From assembly GCA_013695885.1 (NCBI GenBank), contig JACCZP010000109.1, positions 1 to 6,212 of the forward strand: DNA of 6,212 nt, in the 5' to 3' direction. The position numbers and the translations under genes are program-made. The notes below the pieces were generated by a model, which did no database searches, was not told the origin of the DNA, and saw nothing but the letters and a program-made list of their open reading frames with translations. The DNA is from Thermoleophilaceae bacterium. GTDB lineage: Bacteria > Actinomycetota > Thermoleophilia > Solirubrobacterales > Thermoleophilaceae. Below, in pieces: positions 1 to 5,279 of this stretch (position 1 is the stretch's first letter; every line of letters begins with the position of its first letter).

Positions 1-63
1 ACCGACGACGCGGTGGTCGCCGTCGATCCTTCGGGTAACCGGCTGCGGCTGGCGGTCGCCTGA
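1..63 (+). CDS. 3' end of an unidentified gene (partial)
   Basis: Frame 1 is open from the first base and ends at TGA (61-63), giving 20 residues that begin TDDAVVAVDPSG and end RLAVA. Codon third positions are almost all G or C, as in the neighbouring real genes, so this is probably the true C-terminus of a gene starting outside the window. The fragment is too short to assign. Its pattern (VVAVDPSGN, then a short strand) could be a beta-strand and turn of a repeat or sheet protein, but that is only an impression. The next gene starts 37 bp downstream on the same strand behind its own -10-like box. Confidence 0.6.
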   Translation, partial: TDDAVVAVDPSGNRLRLAVA

Positions 64-85
64 GTCGCGCCGCCACCGCCCTCGT

Positions 86-91
86 TACAGT
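86..91 (+). promoter_or_regulatory. Candidate -10 box of the PPIase gene (near-leaderless)
   Basis: TACAGT fits the actinobacterial -10 pattern TANNNT and ends 9 nt before the GTG at 101. Transcription would start at or within about 3 nt of the start codon, giving a leaderless or nearly leaderless mRNA. No Shine-Dalgarno-like purine run lies between the upstream stop (61-63) and this GTG. No clear -35 is visible. Its spacing is the loosest of the four similar sites in the window. Confidence 0.4.
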
Positions 92-100
92 CCCGCGCCG

Positions 101-775
101 GTGCGGTCACTCTCCCTCATACTCGCGTTTCTGGGCCTCTTTCTGCTCGCCGCGTGCGGGGAGGAGGAGCGCCCCGCGCCCACGCCTCCGCCCGTCGCGC
201 AGGACCGGCCTCCGGCCGCCACGGGCGGCTGCGAGAGGATGCGGGCCCCCGCGCCGCGTGAGGACGAGGATCGCAAGGCCCCCGGCGAGCCCCTCGGCGA
301 GGACGCCACCTACACGGCGACCGTGCGGACCAACTGTGGGGACTTCGCGTTCGAGCTCGACACCGAGGCCGCTCCGAAGGCCGCGGCGTCGTTCGCGGCG
401 CTGGCGCGGGACGGCTACTTCGAGGACACCGTCTTCCACCGGATCGTCCCGGGCTTCGTGATCCAGGGCGGCGACCCGACGGCGACCGGCGCCGGCGGCC
501 CCGGGTACAAGACCAAGGACCGCCCGCCCCCGGAGACGACCTACGGGAAGGGTGTCGTGGCCATGGCCAAGGCCGCGGACGAGGATCCGGGCACGGCCGG
601 CAGCCAGTTCTACGTGGTCACTGCCGATGACGCCGGCCTGCCTCCCGAGTACGCGGTGCTCGGCAAGGTCACCAGCGGGATGGATGTGGTCGAGCGCATC
701 GGCATGCTCGGCGACTCCTCCGAGCAGCCCACCCAGCCGGTGGTCATCGAGTCCGTGCAGATCGCCGGGTCCTGA
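101..775 (+). CDS. Cyclophilin-type peptidyl-prolyl cis-trans isomerase, lipoprotein
   Basis: This 224-residue protein is predicted to catalyse cis-trans isomerisation of X-Pro bonds in proteins outside the cytoplasmic membrane. Residues 1-18 are a lipoprotein signal peptide with lipobox LAAC, so Cys19 is the lipid anchor. A Pro/Glu-rich linker (about 20-65) precedes a cyclophilin domain (about 70-222). The domain has FHR (112-114, Arg114 matching catalytic Arg55 of human CypA), the GFVIQGGDP core (118-126) and GSQF (167-170). The Trp of CypA that binds cyclosporin is absent, and Tyr184 stands where CypA has His126; both are common in bacterial forms. Cys44 and Cys79 could form a disulfide. 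The GTG at 101 is chosen because it gives a complete signal peptide and sits just behind a -10-like box. A thioredoxin-TPR gene follows after 73 bp. Family and location are well supported; client proteins are unknown. Confidence 0.93.
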   Translation: MRSLSLILAFLGLFLLAACGEEERPAPTPPPVAQDRPPAATGGCERMRAPAPREDEDRKAPGEPLGEDATYTATVRTNCGDFAFELDTEAAPKAAASFAALARDGYFEDTVFHRIVPGFVIQGGDPTATGAGGPGYKTKDRPPPETTYGKGVVAMAKAADEDPGTAGSQFYVVTADDAGLPPEYAVLGKVTSGMDVVERIGMLGDSSEQPTQPVVIESVQIAGS

Positions 776-835
776 CGGTTCCCGTCGGGTCCGGGCGTCG
801 AGTCGTTCGGTGTCCGCGGCTCGCAAGGGCCGGAA

Positions 836-841
836 TATCCT
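836..841 (+). promoter_or_regulatory. Candidate -10 box of the thioredoxin-TPR gene (leaderless)
   Basis: TATCCT ends 7 nt before the GTG at 849, which places the expected transcription start on or next to the first base of the start codon. There is no Shine-Dalgarno sequence where one would be needed; the short GGAGA at 843-847 is too close to the GTG to work. This supports both the start choice and independent transcription from the PPIase gene 73 bp upstream. A -35 element is not recognisable. Confidence 0.5.
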
Positions 842-848
842 CGGAGAC

Positions 849-1601
849 GTGATCCTCGACGTCACCGAAGCGGACTTCCAGGCCCGGGTCGTCGACCGCT
901 CGCGCCAGGTTCCGGTGGTGGTGGACTTCTGGGCCGAGTGGTGCGGGCCCTGCCGCCAGCTCGGCCCCGCTCTCGAGCGTGCCGCGACGGCCCGTGAGGG
1001 CAAGGTCGACCTTGCCAAGGTCGACGTCGACGGCAACCAGGGACTCGCACGCACCTACCGCGTGCAGGGCATCCCTGCCGTCAAGGCATTCCGCGACGGC
1101 GAGGTGACCAGCGAGTTCACCGGCGCGGTCGGCCCCGCCGAGGTCGAGCGCTTCTTCGACGCGCTGGTGCCGACCGAGGCCGACGAGCTGACGTCTCGCG
1201 CGGTGGGCGACGGCGATGAGGCCTCGCTGCGGCGGGCGCTCGAGCTCGATCCCCGCCAGGCGGAGGCCGCCCGGGCGCTGGCCCGCATTCTCCTCACCCG
1301 CGGGGAGGCCGGCGAGGCGCTGACCGTGGCCGAGGGCTTTCCCGGCGACTTCCTGGCCGCCGGCCTCGCCGCCCGCGCCCGGCTGTCGATGAACGGCGGC
1401 GAGCACGATCCCGCCTTCTCCGCCTGGGACCGCGGCGACCACGAGGCCGCGCTCGAGGATCTCCAGCAGGCCTTCGCCGCCGCCGATGATTCGGACGTAC
1501 GCGACCTGATCCGCCAGGCCATGGTCGGGATCTTCACCGAGCTCGGGGCCGGTCACCCGCTGGCCCGTGAGCACCGCCGCCGGCTCTCGCTGGCGCTGTA
1601 G
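849..1601 (+). CDS. cnoX: Thioredoxin-TPR chaperedoxin, CnoX/YbbN family
   Basis: This 250-residue protein is predicted to be cytosolic. An N-terminal thioredoxin fold (about 1-107) carries WCGPC (31-35) and the cis-proline loop GIPA (74-77, Pro76). It is followed by an alpha-helical TPR-type region (about 110-250) with RALELDP at about 126-132. The C-terminal ELGAGHPLAREHRRRL pattern is typical of YbbN/CnoX proteins. CnoX of E. coli holds unfolding or oxidation-sensitive clients and passes them to GroEL/DnaK. E. coli CnoX lacks the CxxC pair, whereas this protein keeps both cysteines, so it may also act as a thiol oxidoreductase, as reported for Caulobacter CnoX. The GTG at 849 is used because the protein then begins right at the thioredoxin fold and behind a -10 box. 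It ends in tandem TAG TAG and faces a convergent gene 38 bp away. The CnoX name rests on domain order and the C-terminal motif; the client and chaperone role is inferred. Confidence 0.88.
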   Translation: MILDVTEADFQARVVDRSRQVPVVVDFWAEWCGPCRQLGPALERAATAREGKVDLAKVDVDGNQGLARTYRVQGIPAVKAFRDGEVTSEFTGAVGPAEVERFFDALVPTEADELTSRAVGDGDEASLRRALELDPRQAEAARALARILLTRGEAGEALTVAEGFPGDFLAAGLAARARLSMNGGEHDPAFSAWDRGDHEAALEDLQQAFAAADDSDVRDLIRQAMVGIFTELGAGHPLAREHRRRLSLAL

Positions 1602-1603
1602 TA

Positions 1604-1637
1604 GCGCTCGGCAGTGCTTCCCCGCCCGGGCGAGCGC
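1604..1637. terminator. Possible bidirectional terminator hairpin between convergent genes
   Basis: A perfect 7-bp inverted repeat, GCGCTCG (1604-1610) and CGAGCGC (1631-1637), encloses a 20-nt loop. It lies entirely between the converging stop codons at 1601 and 1642, where a shared terminator is expected. There is no T-tract on either strand and the loop is long, so it is weak as an intrinsic terminator and may be chance in GC-rich DNA. Confidence 0.25.
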
Positions 1638-1639
1638 CC

Positions 1640-2278
1640 CTAGCGTCCACCTCGCCGCGGCGGACGGTCCGGAGCCGCGGTGGCACGCGCCGCCTTCGCC
1701 TTCTTCTGGCGGCGGCGCCCCAGCAGCGCGGTCACGCCGAGGGCGAGGCTCACGATCAGCAGCGCCACGAAGAAGCCGCCGAGTAGGCCGATCCCCCCGA
1801 ACGGGAGGAACAGCAGCTCCGCGAGTCCGTAGCCCACCGCCATCAGCACGACGACGATGGCCATGAGGATTGCGATTCCCCGGACTCGGGCCAGACCGCC
1901 GGCGCCCGGGGCAGGAGCCACGAGGCCCATGAACCGAAGGAGCAGGAGCTGGCGTGAGGTGGGCGGCTCCTGCCCGAGCTTCTGCACGGCGTCGCGCAGG
2001 TCGTCGGGGCGGCGCTCGGCGAGGGCCAGGGAGGCGTTCATCATCTGGCGCAGCGCGGGCCGCTCCTGCGGGTGGGCCCCCACCATCGCCTCGTTGTAGA
2101 AGCGCCGGGCCTCCTTCGCGTCGTAGCGCTCCGCCGCTCGCGCGCCGAGAATGGCTCGCGCGGCCGCGCGGTGCTTGGATTCCGAGAGGAGCTGCTCGTC
2201 GGTGCGTCCCTCGAGCTGCGGGATGGCGGCGAGTCCGCCCTGGCGGTACTGCATGCGCTGCTGGCGGGGCTTGGCCAC
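1640..2278 (-). CDS. Unrecognised membrane protein with a helical N-terminal domain and two TM helices
   Basis: I do not recognise a named family for this 212-residue protein. Residues 1-130 are charged and helical, with a stretch resembling a TPR-like helix pair (about 35-90, including RRFYNEAMVGAHPQERP). Two hydrophobic helices follow at about 134-157 and 163-186, joined by a short Pro/Gly turn. The tail (187-212) is strongly basic (RRRQKKAKAAR). By the positive-inside rule both ends should be cytoplasmic. The GTG at 2278 is the longest start; neither it nor the ATG at residue 9 has a Shine-Dalgarno sequence, so the first eight residues are uncertain. It lies 69 bp downstream of the eRF1-like gene on the same strand and could be co-transcribed with it. 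The long ORF and gene-like codon use support a real gene; the function is unknown. Confidence 0.72.
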   Translation of the reverse strand: MAKPRQQRMQYRQGGLAAIPQLEGRTDEQLLSESKHRAAARAILGARAAERYDAKEARRFYNEAMVGAHPQERPALRQMMNASLALAERRPDDLRDAVQKLGQEPPTSRQLLLLRFMGLVAPAPGAGGLARVRGIAILMAIVVVLMAVGYGLAELLFLPFGGIGLLGGFFVALLIVSLALGVTALLGRRRQKKAKAARATAAPDRPPRRGGR

Positions 2279-2325
2279 GCGGGGAGTGTGCCAGACACGC
2301 GCACGACGCCGGCCCGGCTCAGGGA

Positions 2326-2341
2326 CCCGCCGGCCGGCGGG
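2326..2341. repeat. 16-bp perfect GC palindrome after the eRF1-like gene
   Basis: CCCGCCGGCCGGCGGG is an uninterrupted 16-bp palindrome starting 6 bp beyond the stop codon (2348-2350) of the minus-strand eRF1-like gene and ahead of the membrane-protein gene. As RNA it could form a 6-bp stem with a GGCC loop. CGCCGGCC at 2307-2314 can instead pair with GGCCGGCG at 2332-2339. With no T-tract it is a weak terminator candidate. It could also stabilise an mRNA 3' end, bind a dimeric protein, or be chance in very GC-rich sequence. Confidence 0.35.
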
Positions 2342-2347
2342 GCGCCC

Positions 2348-3493
2348 CTAGAACCGCAGGACCGCGCCGATCGAGCCGTGCCGGGAGAGGTCGTCGTGGC
2401 GGTGCATGACGAGCACGTCCGCCGCCTGCTGGATCGTGCGCTCGATGGCCGCCTCGACCACGTCCTCGAGTTGCTCGAGCGGCCCGCCGTCCGCGGGGCA
2501 CGTATCTCCGGAGACCCCGATCCACCCGCACGTCCGGCACACGACGCCCGAGGCCGCGAAGCCCTCGTCGAGGAGGAGGGTCTGCACCCGGCGCTCGTTC
2601 AACACTCCGAGCACCTCGTCGAGTCCCGCCGCGCCGCGGCCGCCGCGGCCCACGCCCTCCTCGAGCGCGTCGAGCGCCTCGCGCTCGCGCCGGCGCTCGT
2701 CCTCCTCGATCAGCGGGGCCGTGGAGCGCAGCACGTCCTCGGCGTTCGAGTGCTCGACGTCCACCTCGATGTGTCCTGCCAGGCGCTCACGAAGGTCGGG
2801 CGGGAGGGCCCGCTCCATCTGCGGGTAGAGGTCGCGCGGGCAGCCGATCACCAGACGCTCGACCGGCACGCGCTTCGTGCCGGAGCGAAGGGCCTCGACC
2901 GTGTCGGTCATGTGGTAGTGGGACTCCTCGTCCACGGCGCCCTGGCCTCGCGACTGCGTCCCGGACGCCTGCGTGCGTCCACCGCGACGGTCCTCGGCGA
3001 AGCTCTCGACCTCCTGAAGGCGATCGCCCGACCCGCGGAACAGGCGCGCAGCCCGGCGGTTCACCAGCAGCACCGCCCAGCGGCCGGGAGTGGCAAGCTC
3101 TGCCATCGGCTCGACGAACGGCGCGTCGTTCAGGGCCACCTGCGAGGGGACCGACCGGGGGAGGCGGATGACCTCGAACAGGCCGCCGGCCTGGGAGGAG
3201 AACACGGCCAGGGCGTGCGCGCCCTTCGCCGAGAACCCGTCGCCCTCGAGGAACTCGCGCAACTGCTCGAGGTCCCCGCGCAGGGCCGCGAGCTCGTCGT
3301 GAGACAGGCCCTCGGCGTTCTTGACGCGGCGCCCGGCCTCGTCGAGCAGCGAGCGGATCTCGGTGCTCCGCGCCGCGGGGGTGGCGAACTCGGTGGGGTC
3401 GAGATCGAGGTAGATGGACAGCACCTTGCCCTTCTCGGGCCGTGCGTCGGTCAGACGGCGGAGGGTGCTCTGGTCGAGCTCGTTGATCTGCAT
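2348..3493 (-). CDS. Bacterial eRF1-like (baeRF/Vms1-type) release-factor-family protein
   Basis: This 381-residue protein belongs to the archaeal/eukaryotic release factor 1 superfamily, not the bacterial PrfA/PrfB one. Domain 1 (about 20-130) has the LSIYLDLDP strand typical of these bacterial forms. Domain 2 (about 138-240) is the eRF1 middle domain: strand RWAVLLVNRRAARLF, a polar loop, then helix SHYHMTDTVEAL. Domain 3 (about 242-381) is the L7Ae-like C-domain, with VQTLLLDEG, a zinc-ribbon-like insert (C319, C322, C332) and the ending GSIGAVLRF, which closely resembles the eRF1 terminus. The family's proposed roles are peptidyl-tRNA hydrolysis or ribosome rescue; none is proven here. 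The loop has GGRTQ (171-175) and RGQG (182-185) rather than GGQ. The ATG lies 8 nt behind a TATACC box with no Shine-Dalgarno sequence. Family assignment is strong; activity is open. Confidence 0.88.
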   Translation of the reverse strand: MQINELDQSTLRRLTDARPEKGKVLSIYLDLDPTEFATPAARSTEIRSLLDEAGRRVKNAEGLSHDELAALRGDLEQLREFLEGDGFSAKGAHALAVFSSQAGGLFEVIRLPRSVPSQVALNDAPFVEPMAELATPGRWAVLLVNRRAARLFRGSGDRLQEVESFAEDRRGGRTQASGTQSRGQGAVDEESHYHMTDTVEALRSGTKRVPVERLVIGCPRDLYPQMERALPPDLRERLAGHIEVDVEHSNAEDVLRSTAPLIEEDERRREREALDALEEGVGRGGRGAAGLDEVLGVLNERRVQTLLLDEGFAASGVVCRTCGWIGVSGDTCPADGGPLEQLEDVVEAAIERTIQQAADVLVMHRHDDLSRHGSIGAVLRF

Positions 3494-3501
3494 GGGCCGG
3501 A

Positions 3502-3507
3502 GGTATA
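3502..3507 (-). promoter_or_regulatory. Candidate -10 box of the eRF1-like gene (leaderless)
   Basis: On the minus strand TATACC lies 8 nt before the ATG at 3493, and the intervening TCCGGCCC has no Shine-Dalgarno character. The transcript would start at or next to the start codon. The box sits inside the 8-bp palindrome GGTATACC (3502-3509). A TTGACC at 3552-3547 on the same strand is about 39 nt upstream, too far to be its -35. Confidence 0.45.
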
Positions 3508-3593
3508 CCCGGCGTGAGCTGGAGGCATCGGCTTCGACGGATCGGCGGTCAACGACCCGGCACCGGTCACCTCACCCCCGAGGCCGCGCCGCG

Positions 3594-4064
3594 TCAGCCC
3601 TTGCGCGCGACAGCGGCGAGCACGGTCTCTCCGACCCCGCGCATGAAGCGCAGGTCGGCCTCGCCGAGCGCCGGTCGCGACTCGTGCGCGAGGCAACAGA
3701 GCATGTATAGGCGCGCGTTGCGCGCCCGTAGGGGCACTCCGATGTAGGACCCGATGCTCGCCCGCGCGGTGATCTCGAGCCCGGCGGTCAACGGCTCGCG
3801 TGTGGCGTCGGGTACGGCTCCGTCGAGCCGGCCCTCGAGCACGTGCTGGCAGTAGGTCGCCGAGAGATCGACCGACGTCCCCTGGGCGAGGCCGAACGAG
3901 TCGGCGTCGCCGCTTGAGGTCCGGACCACCTCACGGCCGTCCTCGACCTCGCCGAGGAACGCCACGTCCATCTCGAGCTGCTCGCGGGCGAGCGTGAGCG
4001 CCGCCGTCAGCTCCTCGCCGTGCGGCCTCTCCCGGCGCTGTGGCTCTTCGGTGTGCGAAACCAC
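3594..4064 (-). CDS. Stand-alone GAF-domain protein
   Basis: This 156-residue protein is nearly all one GAF domain (about 18-153) after a short charged N-terminus. GAF domains bind small ligands or sense redox or light, usually as the sensor part of larger signalling proteins. Supporting motifs are the opening helix and strand LEMDVAFLGEV, the ATYCQHVLEGRL segment (69-80), the VPDA turn (84-87), IGSYIGVPLR (104-113) and LCCLAHE (122-128). These match the GAF type often joined to GGDEF/EAL or kinase domains in actinobacteria, but no output domain follows here. Cys72 and the vicinal pair Cys123-Cys124 are conspicuous. The GTG at 4064 is chosen because GGAGGGGGAG precedes it at good spacing. The eRF1-like gene begins 100 bp downstream on the same strand. 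The domain call is firm; ligand and partner are unknown. Confidence 0.88.
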   Translation of the reverse strand: MVSHTEEPQRRERPHGEELTAALTLAREQLEMDVAFLGEVEDGREVVRTSSGDADSFGLAQGTSVDLSATYCQHVLEGRLDGAVPDATREPLTAGLEITARASIGSYIGVPLRARNARLYMLCCLAHESRPALGEADLRFMRGVGETVLAAVARKG

Positions 4065-4072
4065 TGGACAAC

Positions 4073-4081
4073 TCCCCCTCC
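4073..4081 (-). promoter_or_regulatory. Ribosome-binding site deciding the GAF-gene start
   Basis: The minus strand reads GGAGGGGGA here, ending 8 nt before the GTG at 4064. It is one of only two clear Shine-Dalgarno sequences in the window, and it supports GTG 4064 over internal starts. Confidence 0.65.
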
Positions 4082-4091
4082 GGCGGGCGGG

Positions 4092-4097
4092 AGCTTA
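4092..4097 (-). promoter_or_regulatory. Candidate -10 box of the GAF gene
   Basis: TAAGCT on the minus strand fits TANNNT and lies 27 nt before the GTG. It predicts a leader of about 20 nt that includes the Shine-Dalgarno run. This arrangement differs from the leaderless genes nearby. No convincing -35 is seen. Confidence 0.35.
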
Positions 4098-4194
4098 GCG
4101 CCCGAGCGCCCGCGCGCCACGATTCAGGCTGGGGAGTGCGGAGAACGGGGAGGACGGCCCCACGGCACGAAGCCGCACCCGCCCGTCCGCGAGC

Positions 4195-4203
4195 AGAAGG
4201 GGG
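4195..4203 (+). promoter_or_regulatory. Ribosome-binding site deciding the oxidoreductase start
   Basis: AGAAGGGGG ends 5 nt before the ATG at 4209 (8 nt counted from AGAAGG), a standard Shine-Dalgarno placement. The reading frame stays open upstream to 4020, but that extension lies over the GAF gene on the other strand and has no family similarity, so ATG 4209 is the start. Confidence 0.75.
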
Positions 4204-4208
4204 CCCCC

Positions 4209-5198
4209 ATGGCCGGCACGAAGTACTGGTTCGCCGCCTCCACCGAGGAGTTCACGCCCTCCGAGATGGTCGAGCACGCGAAGGCGGCCGAGGAGGCCGG
4301 GTTCGACGGCCTCGGAGCCTCCGACCACTTCGCGCCGTGGTTCCCGGACGGGCGCGGCTCGCAGGCCTGGGTCTGGTTGGGAGCGGTGGGCCAGGTGACC
4401 ACCAAGCCGATTGGCACCGGCGTCACCCCGGTGATCCATCACTACCACCCCGGGCTGATCGCGCAGGCGTTCATGTCCCTCGAGGAGCTCTATCCGGGAC
4501 GGGTCTTTCTCGGCACGGGCTCCGGCGAGGCCCTCAACGAGGTGCCGCTCGGCCTCGACTGGCCCGAGCCCGGCGAGATGCTCGAGCGATTCGAGCACGG
4601 CCTCGAGGCCATCGACCGCCTGTGGAACGGCGAGACCGTGTCGATGGACGGCGGCTGGTTCCGGCTCAAGGACGCCAAGCTCTACACGCGGGCGCGCTCG
4701 CGGCCGAGGCTCTACGTTTCGGCGTTCGGGCCCCAGGCGGCGCGCATCGCCGGGCGCTTCGGCGAGGGTCTTTGGACGCTCGGGGACCCCGACGCCGCGC
4801 CCGAGATCATCGAGGCCTACCGCGCCGCGTGCAGCGACAACGGCAAGGAGGAGGGCGAGATCATCCTCCAGGCCGGGTTTGCGTGGGCCGAGAGCGAGCA
4901 GGCTGCGATCGAGGGCGCGCGCCGTTGGAAGCCGACCCAGCTGCCGGAGCTCTACCGCGACGACATATGGGACCCCGACGACATGCAGCGTCGGGCCGAC
5001 GAGCAGATGACCGACGTGCAGTTCGCCAAGGAGGGCTTTCTGATCGGGTCCGACCCGGACGAGCACGTCGAGCGCATTCGCGAGATCGATGCGATCGGAG
5101 GCACGGTGACCTGCCTCCAGCTCATCGGCAGCGCCGACCCCATGGGGTCGATCCGCGTCTACGGGGAGCGGGTGCTGCCGGCGCTACGGGAAGGCTGA
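4209..5198 (+). CDS. F420-dependent luciferase-like oxidoreductase, Fgd-like family
   Basis: This 329-residue protein is predicted to be a cytosolic TIM-barrel enzyme using deazaflavin F420 for hydride transfer. It follows mycobacterial Fgd1 (F420-dependent glucose-6-phosphate dehydrogenase) almost without gaps at the N-terminus. ASDHFAPW (37-44) gives Asp39, His40 and Trp44 at the same numbers as the Fgd1 active site. GSGEALNE (104-111) gives Glu107 for Fgd1 Glu109. YVSAFGP (169-175), GRFGEGLWT (182-190) and GSDPDEHVERI (280-290) are further family blocks. By hand alignment Fgd1 phosphate ligand Lys198 becomes Asp193 and Arg283 becomes Glu275 or Gly276, while Thr195 (Thr190) stays and Lys259 becomes Arg250. 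Glucose 6-phosphate is therefore an unlikely substrate; an alcohol or other hydroxylated compound is possible. Length is normal for the family. The SMP-30 gene follows after 94 bp. Cofactor class is confident; substrate is unknown. Confidence 0.92.
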   Translation: MAGTKYWFAASTEEFTPSEMVEHAKAAEEAGFDGLGASDHFAPWFPDGRGSQAWVWLGAVGQVTTKPIGTGVTPVIHHYHPGLIAQAFMSLEELYPGRVFLGTGSGEALNEVPLGLDWPEPGEMLERFEHGLEAIDRLWNGETVSMDGGWFRLKDAKLYTRARSRPRLYVSAFGPQAARIAGRFGEGLWTLGDPDAAPEIIEAYRAACSDNGKEEGEIILQAGFAWAESEQAAIEGARRWKPTQLPELYRDDIWDPDDMQRRADEQMTDVQFAKEGFLIGSDPDEHVERIREIDAIGGTVTCLQLIGSADPMGSIRVYGERVLPALREG

Positions 5199-5241
5199 GC
5201 TCGCGCGCGCCGGTCGTGCGCTTGGCCGCGCCAGAATCCGC

Positions 5242-5273
5242 CCTGAGAGTCTTGGGCGCCGCCTGAGAGCCTT
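5242..5273 (+). repeat. Two-copy direct repeat, 20-bp period, upstream of the SMP-30 gene
   Basis: CCTGAGAGTCTT (5242-5253) and CCTGAGAGCCTT (5262-5273) match at 11 of 12 bases and start exactly 20 bp apart, close to two helical turns. The second copy ends 6 bp before the -10 box at 5280, so the pair spans the -35 region. This arrangement suits tandem binding by a transcription regulator, but it is inferred from position and similarity alone. Confidence 0.5.
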
Positions 5274-5279
5274 AAGCCA

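Larger units (their letters stand above)
4065..4208. promoter_or_regulatory. Divergent intergenic region between the GAF and F420-oxidoreductase genes
   Basis: This 144-bp stretch is the largest gap in the window and must hold the promoters of both flanking genes. The minus-strand side shows a plausible -10 (TAAGCT, 4097-4092) and a Shine-Dalgarno run. On the plus strand only the ribosome-binding site is clear; no good -10 is visible. GGGGAG occurs twice (4131-4136 and 4147-4152), which is unremarkable in this composition. Confidence 0.5.

Noticed and set aside
774..786. Small hairpin GACGG-TTC-CCGTC overlapping the PPIase stop codon
   Set aside because: The stem is only 5 bp with no T-tract after it, too weak to call a terminator in GC-rich DNA.
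107..1574. Minus-strand ORFs of 315 and 276 codons opposite the PPIase and thioredoxin-TPR genes
   Set aside because: Both are antisense shadows of genes with recognised motifs. They lack a Shine-Dalgarno sequence or any family motif.
2285..2297. Short inverted repeat GTGT-GCCAG-ACAC just upstream of the membrane-protein gene
   Set aside because: It has only 4-bp arms, too short to separate from chance.
2072..3517. Long plus-strand ORF (481 codons) antisense to the eRF1-like gene
   Set aside because: The opposite strand encodes a protein with clear eRF1 domains. The plus-strand translation is a low-complexity Arg/Ala/Leu/Gly product typical of antisense frames in GC-rich genes.
3547..3552. 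TTGACC on the minus strand as a -35 for the eRF1-like gene
   Set aside because: It is about 39 nt from the TATACC box, far beyond the usual 16-19 nt spacer, and no second -10 lies at the correct distance.
4020..4208. N-terminal extension of the F420 oxidoreductase to an ATG at 4020
   Set aside because: The extension overlaps the GAF gene and has no family similarity. ATG 4209 has a clear ribosome-binding site and aligns with the Fgd1 N-terminus.
5200..5237. Alternating GC run (GCGCGCGCC...GTGCGC) after the oxidoreductase stop
   Set aside because: The possible stem contains a mismatch or wobble and no T-tract. It is expected by composition.
4040..5266. 408-codon plus-strand ORF overlapping the F420 oxidoreductase in another frame
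   Set aside because: Its translation is Arg/Gly/Pro-rich with no motif, while the other frame has the full Fgd-like pattern.
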